This document shows positions 28,693-40,689 of a stretch of DNA of 64,000 nt, in pieces (the stretch's first letter is position 1; the number at the start of each line of letters is the position of its first letter). The DNA is from Eledone cirrhosa (taxonomy: Eukaryota; Mollusca; Cephalopoda; Octopoda; Eledonidae): the NCBI GenBank assembly GCA_964016885.1, contig OZ024743.1:20626295-20690294 (forward strand), in the 5' to 3' direction. The notes beneath the pieces were generated by a model. The model saw only the letters and a program-made list of their open reading frames with translations, had not been told where the DNA came from and did no database searches. The translations under genes were made by a program, and so were the position numbers.

Positions 28693-29189
28693 CAGCAAAC
28701 AGGAGGAGTAGTTGGCTTTGATAAGCATCAATAAATGTGAAACAGGGTCCTGTCAGCTTTATCACCCCTGTGTGCTGAAAATTAAAGTAAGTGTGTCTGT
28801 CACTACTCTAAAACAATAGCATAAGGTCTTCGAAATGCTTTTAACTAAGCATACAGTGTATTGCAAAATACACTATATATACATTCATATATATATAGCT
28901 ATTTCAGAGCTCCAATTCTAATTTTCAATTTCTGCTTGACCGGCAACCGCTCTGTATAATCAGTTCCTGATTATTTACTAGAATTCTATAAGAACCAAAC
29001 ATCCATGATTTCAGCAAACAGGAGGAGTAGTTGGCTTTGATAAGCATCAATAAATGCAAAACAGGGCCCTGTCAGCTTTATCTCCCCTGTGTGCTGAAAA
29101 TTAAAGTAAGTGAGTCTGTCACTACTCTAAAACAATAGCAGAAGGTCTTTGAAATGCTTTTAATTAAGCATACTGTGTAATGCAAAATA

Positions 29190-29200
<11 letters not shown>
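28693..29200 (-). repeat. Same ~315-bp monomers, minus orientation
   Basis: From 28693 the array continues as the complement (CCTGTGTGCTGAAAATTAAA, GCATAAGGTCTTCGAAATGC, GCATACAGTGTATTGC) for about one and a half monomers. With the plus copies it forms a large imperfect palindrome. Confidence 0.8.
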
Positions 29201-29253
<53 letters not shown>

Positions 29254-29588
29254 GTATTAGTTGATAAATGAACCAAAACAAACACAGGGATGCAAAAATA
29301 CAAAGTCATATATATATATATATATGTATATATATACATATTTTTTGTGTGATGAAGGCATACCATAATATATATATACATAAATATATATTCATTTTTA
29401 AGGCTTAATAGTGAGTCTTGTTATTCTGAAGTTTTGCCTGCAAACACTAAAGTAAAATAAATATTAAAACTCTACTGCAGTATTAAGTACTCCTTTCTCT
29501 CAGCCGTCAACTGGCAGGGAAAGGGGATGTTGAAACGATTATGATATATATATATATATATATATTACTACTATATATATATATATCA
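29201..29588. other. TA runs and unassigned spacer
   Basis: (TA)n at 29193-29262 and several shorter runs; a short SINE-tail-like piece (CAACTGGCAGGGAAAGGGG) near 29508. Confidence 0.45.
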
Positions 29589-29880
29589 TTATCATCATCA
29601 TTTAATGTTCATTTCCATGCTTGCATCATGTTATGAGACAATTCAGTTCAGGTAACCATATCTTGCTCATACATATCTGTATTTTTGCTTGGTTTTAACA
29701 GCTGGATGCTTTTTGTCATATCATCAGCATGGCCACCTCATAGGGTGGACTGGGTGCTTTTTGTTGTGCCACTAGCACAACCATCTTACAGGATGGAGTG
29801 AGTGTTCTTTTTGTTGTGGTATCAGATCAGCATACAGGGTGGACTTATTGCTTTTTTCATGGCAACTGCAATGTGGGAGA
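29589..29880 (-). mobile_element. LINE 3' tail, decayed, minus strand
   Basis: (ATC)n, then TGTTCATTTCCATGCTTGC and AACAGCTGGATGC, then three diverged hairpin units (GTGCTTTTTGTTGTGCCAC and relatives). Confidence 0.65.
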
Positions 29881-30113
29881 TCAGATGTAGAACGTGTCCA
29901 GGTTTCATATTTTAATACATGGATTAAGCAGGCAAGATGTGGCAGGGGTGAGGGTTTGGAGGTAAGCAAGTTCAACCTTGATGAGGTGCACAGGATACAT
30001 AGCTGGTGAGAACAGGGTATTAAGATTGGGAAAAGTGAATGGGGAAGAATGAAGAGAAGATTGGTGCACACTATCATCTCTACATGTTTGCTTCATTTCA
30101 TCTTGTGCACATA

Positions 30114-30168
30114 GGAAGGCAGGTCTTCTGCATATAAGACATGCCATTTTACAGAAGACCTGTCTTCC
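30114..30168. repeat. Hairpin with 17-bp arms
   Basis: GGAAGGCAGGTCTTCTG pairs with CAGAAGACCTGTCTTCC (one mismatch) around a 21-base loop. Function unknown. Confidence 0.7.
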
Positions 30169-30314
30169 CAAGTGAGTAGGAGGAATCAATTGTGAAGAAA
30201 CTGAGAAGTGTAACAACATTTAGGTACTCACCTTCCTGCATGCATCACTTTCCTGCCCCACCTACCTCTCTACCTACGTTCCTCTACTCCTTTATCCCCA
30301 CTCTTCACCCCATA

Positions 30315-30505
30315 TCAACACAAAAGAGCAAACACTGGTGCAATGATAAAACGTTTGGTTGGTGTTTTGAAGCACATCTAGCCATAGAAACAATTCCAAA
30401 ACTAAACTTATGAGCCAGACATTGTCACCAGTGGTGTAATCTCAGATTGTGACAACCGATTTAACCCATACAACATACAAGCATGGGAAAATGACAATGA
30501 TGAGG
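30315..30505 (+). mobile_element. LINE 3' tail, decayed
   Basis: GGTTGGTGTTTTGAAGCACATC, AGCCATAGAAACAATTCC, ACAAGCATGGGAAAATG and GATGA: order as in the LINE tail. Confidence 0.5.
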
Positions 30506-30759
30506 TACTTTTCCAACCACCCTCATTCACCTTCTCTATGCAACTCATATCTGCATAGAAAGCTGGCCACACCCCACAATATACTTCCAAACACAAATAC
30601 ATGACATAATACTTGCTTTCGTACTATGGAATGACTCCTCTCACTTGGCCTGTGACATGTACCTCATTCATCCTCTCACCACTGACTTCTCAGATAGACT
30701 AAGGACACAACAAGCACTCAGATGGCATAATGAAGTAGTGCTGACGACACAATAAAATA

Positions 30760-31105
30760 GACACATCCCACTCTGTGAGGTGCTCGTACTGTTGCCAAGA
30801 CAAAAACAAGTCTATCCTGTAAAGTGGTTGTGTTGATGCTACAACAAAAAGTACCAAGTCCATCCTGTAACGTGGTAGTGTTGGTACCTCAACAAAAAAG
30901 CACTCGGTCTGCTCTGCAAGGTGAAAGTGTCGGTATCACAAAATATACTGCAAACTGTTTGGCATTAGGAAGGGCATCTAGTCATAGAAACTAAGCCAGA
31001 AGGGGAATGTTTGAGCAAGACATGATCACTTGACCTGTCTAACCATAGAACGTGACAACCCATCTAAACCATGCAAGTATGGAAAATAGACATTAAAGGC
31101 TGGTG
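30760..31105 (+). mobile_element. LINE 3' tail with four diverged hairpin units
   Basis: Repeated units (CACTCTGTGAGGTGCTCGT, CATCCTGTAACGTGGTAGTG and relatives), then TTTGGCATTAGGAAGGGC, ACCATGCAAGTATGG and TAAAGGC. It has more unit copies than the young LINEs. Confidence 0.65.
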
Positions 31106-31109
31106 CTAC

Positions 31110-31111
<2 letters not shown>

Positions 31112-31148
<37 letters not shown>
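31112..31148 (+). repeat. (CT)n microsatellite
   Basis: About 18 CT repeats followed by a short (AC)n. Confidence 0.97.
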
Positions 31149-31158
<10 letters not shown>

Positions 31159-31479
31159 CCATTGAGTATTATTTGTTGATGATCACCCCATAAATGTTTG
31201 TATTTGAATACACCACATCTAAAGATCTTAGGCTGCCATACGTTTGAGTGTTAGCTGAATTGTTTATTTTTGTGACTACATCAGTAAGCAATAATGTTTT
31301 CTATTCAATCATTAAGAACAAAAGATTTCCTTTACTCTTCAATGCAAGATATTTTTACTGCTGCAGACACTTTTCAGCATTATTGATTGAAATACTCCTC
31401 TGACTAAAAGAGAATGCTTTTTCTGTAACTCGTTCTGTATTCCCATTTCATTGAAATTATCATTTACCTGTATATCATT

Positions 31480-31625
31480 AACAAGGCAGCGAATTAGCAG
31501 AGTTGTTAGAATGTCAGATAGAATGCTTTGTGGTATTTCTTCCAGATTTCTGCGCTCAAATCCTGTTGAGGTCAACCTAAAAAGAAATGTACCAGTCCAG
31601 TACCAAGATCTATTCTTCCTCTGTC
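31480..31625 (+). mobile_element. SINE family 3 relic
   Basis: AGGCAGCGAATTAGCAGAG, GCTCAAATCCTGTTGAGGTC and GTACCAGTCCAGTACCAAG; the end is lost. Confidence 0.6.
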
Positions 31626-33185
31626 ATTCTCTCTATTTCCTCTTCTTTAGAAGAAATCAGCTGTGTCCAGACCTTGAGAGGTGATGGTCTCTACTAGACT
31701 TAAAGTGTCCAAGAAATGCCACATATCACTGCAGCCCCCCTATGACAGTCATATGTGTATATACATATCATAAATATTTCTGATCATAATGATCAGTTTA
31801 ATTATAATCCTCACTAACTATGTTTTAAAGTATTTTCATCTTCTAAACCAAATTCACCTGGAAACTTTTAATTATGTAAAGTTTACAAAGAATGTTGAAC
31901 ATCTATTAGTTTTGTATGAGTTTCAATGCTATTCTTAAACTAGTTAACAATACTTCATTTTGCCTGGCAATCACAGTTTTAATATAATTTTATGTATTGA
32001 AAAATATTAAGGGCAATAATTTCTCTTGAGACACAAAAGCAAATTCTTTTATAGTATATGGAGGTATTGTTAACCTTTTGAATACTGAGCTCCTGAACAT
32101 TTTGTGAACACTACACTGGCTTTCTTTTACATCACCATCTGACTCAACAGTACAGAATGTACTACTATACCAACTCACAACACCATCATTAATAAGTTCA
32201 GAATAATTTCTGTTTCAATATCACTATTGTCACTCTGTTCACTATCTTCATTCGAATTTAATATTTGGGTTCTTAAATGATCAGCTAATAGCCTTCTCTC
32301 AGCTATTTCCAGTGATTTAAACCCACCAAAATCAGAAAAATTCATGAAAACACACTGATATATTTCACTGAAGATACATGCTGACACCTTATTAGCAAGA
32401 CAGTTGCTTGACAATTTGTTTATAATCTAAAATGCTTGGCAGTTGATTGATCAGTCAGTCATATTGTGAGCACTACAATTCTATGGCCAATAGTACGAAC
32501 GTTCATGGTTGAAAGGGTTTATTTATGACCAATATTATCAGTTCTTCATATGCATTATTTATGATTAGCACACACATCACAAAAATTGGCTCTTTGCATT
32601 TGTTTGTGTCATAGAGCAAGTTATAACTATTAATCGTTACTTAAATATAGAGGGGGGGGGGGTTCTTGATTGTTTTCCTTGCCAATTAATAACAAAAATA
32701 AACATTCTAAATTACTGCATATTTCTAAACCTTAAAACGTCATAAAACTCATTGTAAAAATTGTACCATAAATATGGCTACATCCTTATTAAAAATACAT
32801 ACACATAATCATATTTACTAGGTTAAGATGATTAATTCATAGTTTATATATTACTGTTAATTACTGCAGCAAATGCAGATATGACTTTGTGGTGAAGAAA
32901 TATGCTTCATGAGCATGTGGTTCTGGGTTCAATTCCATTGTGCAACACTTTGGGCAAGTTTCTTCTAGCATAGCTTTGTGTTTACCAATGTCTTGTAAAC
33001 TGAATTTGGCAGCCAAAAATTGTTCAAGAGTTTGCATGCATAATATATATAAATGATCAACAGCATCATCATCAGTGGGTTGGCCTATATTTGAATCAGC
33101 TTATATTCGAGTATATACTGTAAATATATATTATGTCGAGTATATACTGTAAATATATATTATGCTGTACATCAGCATGAGGTGA
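31626..33185. other. 1.5 kb AT-rich DNA, nothing recognised
   Basis: Short G10 run at 32652-32661 and a tandem duplication near 33110-33165 (TCGAGTATATACTGTAAATA twice). No gene signal. Confidence 0.45.
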
Positions 33186-33189
33186 ACAA

Positions 33190-34025
33190 AACTGGTACAT
33201 CATCATTGTTTTATGTTTGTTTTTCATTCTTGGATGTGTTGTTATGAACCAGCCCTAGATTTGTAATGCCAGTTACCTTACAAATTGTACCAGGTGCATT
33301 TTATCATGCCACCAACATTATTTCTTTACAGTGTGTATTAAGTGCATTTTATCATGACACCAGCACTGTCACTTTACAGAATGTCCTGGGTGCATTATAT
33401 TAAAGAGGTTGTCAGGTACTTGACAGTGCCAAAGGGTCCTAATGGGTACATTATATCTGAGTTTGTCAGGTAATTGGCAGGGGTAAAAACTCCTTTGTTG
33501 TCCTGGTCTGTTCACCCATCACTTTATGCATCCTACTGTGTCACTGATACTATAGAGGTTCTCTCCTTCACTGCAGTATACAGGAACCTCTCCAGACTAT
33601 GGAGTCTCTAATCTCTTGCCACATTTCCTTTTAGTGTTTCAGTGCTTGTACTGGTGAATGGGTATTTTGTAGTATGGCATATCTCCAGTCAACTTAATCC
33701 TGTGTTATCTCCTCCAAGGGGTTCAGTTTCTTGAGATCACTCCACAGCCTTATCTCATATCATACTTCTCTCTCTCCACTACAGGTTCCATTTTCTTTAA
33801 GTGCTCAGTATTTTTTAATACAACTCTCATTCTCTTTATGCATAACATGATCATACCAGCACAATCATTTCCCCTGCATATTACATTTGGTTATGTACAC
33901 TAACATTACACATCCAGTAGAGTCTGCATGTCTAATTCATTTTTAGCCACCGCAAATCTTCTGCACTGAAATTCGACATCTTGCTGCTATGAAGTATAGC
34001 AGTTCAAACATGCAATTCAAACAGA
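33190..34025 (-). pseudogene. RTE-like LINE, old copy, minus strand
   Basis: The left part holds diverged 3' UTR hairpin units (ACCAGGTGCATTTTATCATG, repeated three times). The right part matches the C-terminal coding region of copies 1-5 (complement of ATGGACATGTGATGCG and GGATGTGTAATG, then the GAAGATTTGCGG block). No open frame remains. Confidence 0.65.
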
Positions 34026-34304
34026 AATATTTTGCGGGAATTCATGTCCAACCACATTAATTTAATTTATTACAAGAATCACTTTACTTTTTTATTCTAA
34101 TGACATCAGTAAAATAGTTAGCAAAGTACCGGAATGGAATTTTTGTTATTCCTGATGGAGTCAAAGGGATGCCATCATGATATATGATGTGCCTCAGGCA
34201 TTTTTAACCTGGCAGAGCCCATCACTTCCACAGCTGATTTCTTCAGAGGAGAGGGAGGAGGTGAGAAGAAGTAAAGAGGAAGAATTTACCCCACTACTGG
34301 ACTA

Positions 34305-34470
34305 ATACTTTTTTTTATTGACCTTGAAAGGATGAATGGCAAAGTTGATTTCAGCAGGATCTGAACACAGAATATGCCATGAGCTGGAATAAATACCACA
34401 AAGCATTCTATACAGGGATGGATATATGTAAGTAAGAAGAAAATTCTGTTGATGCTGATGCCTCAGCATG
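34305..34470 (-). mobile_element. SINE family 3 relic
   Basis: TTATTGACCTTGAAAGGATG..CAGCAGGATCTGAACACAG is the complement of the family 3 core. Confidence 0.55.
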
Positions 34471-35095
34471 GCAACAGTCCAATAACTGAGATAAGTAAAA
34501 TCATAGAGAATCAATGAGTTACAGTGTTACATACATGACTTTCTGTCAAAGGGTGCACCTCACAATTCTCTACTGCAATAATTCTTTTCTATATTTGAGG
34601 CTGTTGACTTTCATATGTAAATTTTAAAGATTTTGAGACAAAAGTAAGTGGGGTCAACATTTTATTTATAATATTTTAGTTGATGCAGTGTTTGTTTTTC
34701 TTGAAAATTAAACTGTGGAAAGTATTTGCTTTCACTGTAGCAAGTGTTTTTCTATTAATAAGTATCATTAAGAAATTTCCATTGCTCTTTTATGAGAGAA
34801 ATAATTGTAAACACTTGTCTTGTTTGTTTATGTTTATAAAAACATTTTACTGTAATTTATGTTAGAAGAAAGAAAGTTCTTAAACAACAATACATCAGTC
34901 AAATTTCTTATAGGCTTTATCCCTTTTATTAACATTTTAATTTAAATGCAATATAACAATAAACATTATCTTCATTTTTCCATATCAATTTAATACTTCT
35001 TTTCAGAATGTTTATCTGCAAATATCCTATAGCATGTTGTTGAAAAGAATGTATTAATATGTATTAACATGCTTGGCATATAGAAATATTTGAGG
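34471..35095. other. Unassigned AT-rich DNA
   Basis: No recognised feature. Confidence 0.4.
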
Positions 35096-35262
35096 CATAT
35101 ATATATATATGTGTGTGTATAAATATATATGTATATATATATATATGTGTGTGTATATGTTGGTATATATATGTATATATATATATGTGTGTGTGTGTGT
35201 ATGTATATATATATATATGTGTGTATGTGTGTGTGAGTGTGTGTATACACTCACAGACAGAC
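35096..35262. repeat. Compound TA/TG microsatellite
   Basis: Interleaved (TA)n, (TG)n and GTATATA runs; predicted peptides over it are artefacts. Confidence 0.95.
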
Positions 35263-35949
35263 CAACACACACATATGCAACCATGGAAAATGGATATAAA
35301 AGAAAGGAAGGAAAAGATATATATATATATATATGAATAAATTTCATATGTGCTATTCAGAATGAATGCATGACCAGAATATATATTTTTTCTAATCCAT
35401 CAATCATACCGTATGTTTGTTCATTTTTATAGAATTAAAACTAATGTATTAGAAGCCAATCTTCCCCATTTCCAGCTCATGGACGAAACATAGTGAGAGC
35501 TGTTTTATGTCATTTTACAAAAAAACACACAAAGAAAGCAACCCTCAAACAAGCTTTTTATTTGGTATTCTTTTCTGACAATTTATCTCCTCTCGTTTTC
35601 ATTAAAACAGAACAAAACAAAACAAAAGTACTTGATCTGTACATGAAAGCATAACAATGATTTATTTTCTTATAGATTTGTCAACAAACTAGAAAAAATC
35701 CTGTATAGGAATATGCTAAAGATTCTTTCTTGTTGAAATAATGTGAATAAATTGTTGAATATATTTCACTTCTTTGACTTTGTCTAGATCTTATACATTT
35801 TTGTAGCTTAAATTAGGATTAACATAATATTTTGAGTACTTTTAGAAATTAAAAACAAAAAATGAATTGTTAAATGTCAACAAAATTATGTTTGGTAGTA
35901 TCATCTTTTGAGTGAATATACTAAAAACAATTGTACATGTGTCAATGTA
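35263..35949. other. Unassigned AT-rich DNA
   Basis: No recognised feature. Confidence 0.4.
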
Positions 35950-36285
35950 CAGGATGGTTCGAAAGTCTTGTTACCCCCTACCAAAAAGTAATGAGAAACA
36001 GTTTATGTTTCTATCGCAGTATCGTCCTCTTCGGAGGAGCTGGTTTGCCAAATCTTGCAGTGAAGTCATGTCGCACATCCTCTATGCACTTGCCAGAATG
36101 CACACGATCATGTGTTCATACACTTGTAAGCAGCCTCTCTTCCACACTGTATGGGCTCTGAAATAGAATATTATATTACTATTATTGTATATTATAATTA
36201 ATAATATTATATATTATTAAAACAAAAAATAATGAAAGTTAAAACAATATGTGACAAGGGGTGACAAGACTTTCAGACCATCCTG
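35950..36285. mobile_element. Mariner-type MITE (336 bp)
   Basis: Terminal inverted repeats CAGGATGGTTCGAAAGTCTT and its near-complement AAGACTTTCAGACCATCCTG are flanked by TA on both sides (35948-35949, 36286-36287), the Tc1/mariner target duplication. A 70-codon open stretch inside is too short for a transposase. It needs a transposase from elsewhere. Confidence 0.8.
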
Positions 36286-36429
36286 TATAAATATGTTATT
36301 GCTACTAGTTTCAACATAGTTAGAACTATGTAGACTCCAGGAACTCTAATAAAGAGTAGGTATAAATAGTGTAAATATGCACTCTAAAGAAAACAAAATA
36401 ATAATCTTATTAATCATTATAGTGGTACT

Positions 36430-36715
36430 CCGTCAGTTATGCCGATACAATCAACAGAACAGCCTGATCGTGCAAGTGGCTGAGCATTCCACAAACGTGT
36501 ATACTCTTAACATAATTTTCAGGGAAATTCAGACAGACAAGGAATGTGACAAGGCTGACTCTTTGAATTATAGGTACAACTCATTCTTGCCATCTGAGTG
36601 GACTGGAACAAATGAAATAAAGTGTCTTGCTCAAGGACACAGCATGCCACTAGGAATCGAACTCACAACATTATGACCGTGAGCCGAATATTCTAGCCAC
36701 AAAGACACACATCTT
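36430..36715 (-). mobile_element. tRNA-derived SINE (family 5), minus strand
   Basis: Minus reading: TGTCTTTGTGGCTAGAATAT, GTTGTGAGTTCGATTCCTAG, TCCTTGAGCAAGACACTTTA, then GAATGAGTTGTACC and GTGGAATGCTCAGCCACTTG. Its 3' half is shared with 58190-58420, not with families 1 or 2. Confidence 0.7.
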
Positions 36716-37015
36716 CACAATATTAATCATTATCTCTTGTTTATTTGTATTGTATATGCTATTTTCACTATGCACATTATGCTAAAGTGCATATCTATAA
36801 TTTATAATTTATCACATACTAATTTCTTCAAAAAGTTAATTATCTTGAATATATTTCTTTCAAATTATTTTATATCCAATTCATAATATTTTCCTTGGTA
36901 TTATGATTAATGTTTAGTTAAGGAAAAGTAAAGGTATATAAGATATCAGTTATATGTGAGAGTTTCTGCTGAATATGCAAAACATTATCAAATGATTATT
37001 TCTATTTATTTTCAG

Positions 37016-37238
37016 ATTTAATGGCTCGTTATCGGCGAAGCTTTCAAAACAATGCAAACAACCATAAAGCTCCAATTGTAATTGAGAGCAGCATGAGGGC
37101 ATCACATCAGATTGTCAGTCATGTTTTGAATATTCTTCTAGAAGAAGTTATAGGTTTTACAAACGTCATTGTTAAAGATATTGAAACCATGAACACCACA
37201 GTAATGCTTAACAGAATTGTTGGCTGTCCAATTTCCAG
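37016..37238 (+). CDS. Candidate coding exon of an unidentified gene
   Basis: An acceptor (TTTCTATTTATTTTCAG, ending 37015) and a donor (CAG|GTCAGA at 37239) bracket 223 bases. They are open in one frame: 2 + 73 codons + 2, so the flanking introns have phases 1 and 2. The residues include APIVIESSMRASHQIVSHV and NILLEEVIGFTNVIVKDIE. Base composition is richer in GC than the flanks, and the segment is not a repeat that I recognise. The strand-helix pattern (IVIES..QIVSHVLNILLEEVIG) is reminiscent of the start of a ligand-binding, venus-flytrap-like domain, but that is a weak impression. I cannot name the gene. No partner exon is certain. Confidence 0.5.
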
Positions 37239-37414
37239 GTCAGAAAATGCTTATAATTTCTTCTATATGTTGCAGTTCTTGAGTACTTTGAAAAAAAGAA
37301 ATTACTATTTCTCTGTTTCCCAACTTATCTATTTGTTTTCTGTCAACTTTTGATTTTATATATGCATATTTAGGTCATTCATATTGTAATCTAACTCATA
37401 CTGACTGATGTATT

Positions 37415-37830
37415 CCAGGGCAGGAAGGATGGCTTCACCATATGCTATCATACTGACGGCAAACGCTTCAACTTGATATGAAAATAGGATAAAACCAGCA
37501 GGATAGAGGACACACTGTGCAAATTCTTGTTTATGGATGATGATGTTCTCAATGCAGGCCCAGAATCAAATGCAGCAGTGCATGAACAGCCTCTCCTTTA
37601 CCTTCTATTACTTTGGCCTCATCATCTGCATAAAGAAAACCAAAGTCAGGCACCAACCAACCCTAACAAGGAGTATAGGGCACACACCATTACAGTCAGG
37701 GATCAGGCACTATTACCCATTAACACACTGACATAACGTTTCATCACTCTCTCAAGAATTGTCCACTTTGAGTATGATGTCAGCCACAGAGTTGCTAGTC
37801 TTAGCATCACCTTCAGTATCATTCATAATG
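37415..37830 (+). pseudogene. CR1-like LINE RT fragment, decayed
   Basis: Pieces in order: DGFTICYHTDGKRFN, FLFMDDDVLNAG (relic of the FADD catalytic box), FYYFGLIICIKKTKV and HTITVRDQALL, then LSRIVHFEYDVSHRVASLSI. This is the classic order around the active site of CR1-like reverse transcriptases. Stops and shifts throughout. A different family from the RTE-like copies. Confidence 0.6.
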
Positions 37831-37839
37831 TTTTCAAGC

Positions 37840-40030
37840 CTAATCGAAAGTCTATCGAACTGTTGCCTCTGCAAACTTCTTTGCATATTATTAAGTTGTG
37901 GACTGTTTATAGCAGCCATTACAACATATGTAATCTGATTCTGCCTATGCAAAATGCTGCACATATTTTAGCAGGTCCGGTTTCAGATATTGAAGTCTTC
38001 AATCGCACAATGTTAGCTATGATTTCTACTCAGCTGCACTTGTCTGGTTATATTGTTTGAATGAATGATGAATCATTTTCAAAATGTCTTTCCTACAGAG
38101 AGTTGTTAAGAGAAAATGTTGAGGCAGTACACAGAGCAAACATTACAAGGATACTTTCAAGTCTGTCAAAGACTTGAGCAGTGCATGTGCAGCTTGTGCC
38201 GTGTCATGAGAGAATCTCGTTGCTGAGGCATGTACATTATGCACTTTCATATTTAAATCAATCATAATGTCTGAGCAGACCAGGAGCAAGCAAGATAAGA
38301 AGTTGAAACTGAAATGGTCAGAGCTACTTGCACAGTAAAAAAACCAAAAGGAATTGTCAGCCACTCCCACAAGTGATGTCATGGTCATCTCTATGAATGG
38401 ACAAATGAAGATTATGCTCTAGCTGAACTATATTCTAAATGAAGAAAGAAAAGAAAAAAAAAATTAACAATTTTCAGATTATATTGATTAGTTTATACTA
38501 AATAATAAGAAAATAAATTTATCTTTCTTCTTTGATTGAATTGGTCTCTTATTGGTGTTTTTTATAATGCGTCTCATCTTCAAACTTATCTATTTTACAC
38601 TGTTAACTTTCACTTTCTTTGTTTTTAATATATAAATTGCCTTATAGCAGTATAATGAAAAAAAAAAGAAAATTATTTTCATTTTATATTTTGCCCTGAT
38701 TTAAAAAGAAAGTTGAAAATACTTTTTCTGTTCATATTCTCTTTCTGTGCATTTTTCTCTCATAAATCAGAATAAAATTAATATCTAGCATAATATTGTT
38801 TTCTTATTTAGTCAGATGGCCTTTTTTTTTTGTAAAACATTTGGGTGTGGTTTATTGAATCAATTGAAGTAATTATTGGGAATCATTTTGTAAAGATAAA
38901 ATTGTCTTTTTATTTTTTTTACTTTCTAGCCAACAACAAACACATCTATCTCCACATTTTGTATTGCATACTTTATTCATTTTATGAATAATTATATTAT
39001 AAAGTTTTTGAAACACCATATCATAAATAACTTCTAGATATGCTTTTTATTTAATTCTCTTCATACCATTTTATATTTCCTTCAGAAAAATACTAAATTT
39101 AAAACCAAAGTAAGCTTTATATCTTACTGTAAATCAAAGTAAGCTTTATAGCTAACTTTGGTTAAATTTAATATATTTTCTTGAATTCTTTACTTAGAAT
39201 TCATAAATAGGCCTTCCTGTATTTAAGAAAAAGAAATCTTTTGAACATTTCTATACATTATTAATTACTTATATGCATTTGATTAAAATAAAAGATAATC
39301 CTCAATTTAAATGGATTGAAAATATTTCTGATGCATATGATTTTTTAATATATTATAATAGCTGTTGCTAGTGCTTTTGCAATTGAAATTGATGATGTAC
39401 TTCAAACGAGAGAATAAATGGACCAACAAACTGTTTGGTTAAAATAGTACTTAGAATATTTTTATACATTTAAACATTATTTTTTTACATATGATGTCTT
39501 ATCTTGTAAATAAATCACTTGGAATTATTTTAGATTCTATTCACTGTGAAATCTATCTCTCATTCTATGTCTAACTACTTATCTCTTCCTCTTGTTTTCT
39601 TATTTTTTCTTTATTTATTTTGCTCTTCTTTGCTCCTTCTCATTCTTTATAATCTCTATGTAATAATTTCATGTAACTAATGCTGTATTATAATAATAAC
39701 AGATATGGTTGAATCCTCACAAGATGCACTATAAATACCTTCGTAAACTACTATCTCTACAATCTGTCAGTACTTGTCAGTAAATTAAAGCCTGATTTAA
39801 ACAAGATTTTCATCTTGGCTGATTCACACTTCAATTTAAGTTTGTAAAAGAGCAGTCATCACTATTGAATGTGGACATGATGCTGTACTGGTAGCTTTTG
39901 ATCCTTTAGGCACATTTACGCATTGGCTGTTTATCATTTGTTACTAAAACACTACATTTGAAGGAACTAGTGATTTTCATCTGAATTTTCTAGTGCACTT
40001 TATTTCACTAGAAATTTTTGAAATTATTTC
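37840..40030. other. 2.2 kb AT-rich DNA, nothing recognised
   Basis: Short duplication AAATCAAAGTAAGCTTTATA near 39105-39150. No exon with both splice sites and a convincing frame. Confidence 0.45.
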
Positions 40031-40034
40031 TAAG

Positions 40035-40685
40035 TGCACCAGAAAAAGAGAAGGTAGGAACTCTATAATGTGTACACAATATTAAATGTAGATAAACAAG
40101 ACATGTAGTGGAATAGCAGACAGGTTAACAGAAAAGTTGGTTTTTGTGTGTAGCAGATGGACAGGAATAGTTGGTAGTAAGAGCACCAGTAAAATGAACA
40201 CTTTTCTAATCCCAGAAAAGTAAAATAGAAGTAGTTGATAGCTTCTGTTACTTAAGTAACCTAATTAGCAGTGGAGTTGGTTGCTCTGAGAGTATAGTAG
40301 CTGTTCAAGGAGCTACTGCCTCTGTTGAGAGCAAAGACATTCACTCTCTAAGTGAATGGCAGGTTTTATGATGCTTGCATGTGAAGTGTAATGTTACATA
40401 ATACTGAGGCATGGGCAGTGGATGCACATGATATGTGAAACTAAACAAAGACAAGTTGAACATACTTCAATGGATGTGTAATGTTTGTGTGCATGAGTGG
40501 AAAGGATAGATGTACTGAGCAAAAATCTGTGTAGAGGATGATCGTTAGGTGAAGAAGTGCCAAGAGATCCTATGGAAGGAAGCTGGGGAAGACATGGGCT
40601 GTGATGAGAACTGATTTCAAAATGCTGAACCTCATAGTTATGTCAAACAAATGCAATGAGTGGAGGGAGTCTCTGTACATTTGTA
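40035..40685 (+). pseudogene. RTE-like LINE, old 3' half
   Basis: It matches copy 5 from the zinc finger onward: GGTAGGAACTCTATAATGTG, GACATGTAGTGGAATAGCAG, GAAGTAGTTGATAGCTTCTG, TGGATGTGTAATGTTTG and GGTGAAGAAGTGCCAAGAG. Frame destroyed by indels. Confidence 0.78.
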
Positions 40686-40689
40686 GAAA

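Noticed and set aside
36377..36676. 99-residue plus-strand ORF
   Set aside because: It lies antisense to SINE family 5 and has no domain features.
37863..38060. 65-residue ORF as a second exon of the candidate gene
   Set aside because: No acceptor or donor at suitable positions and it runs on from the decayed LINE.
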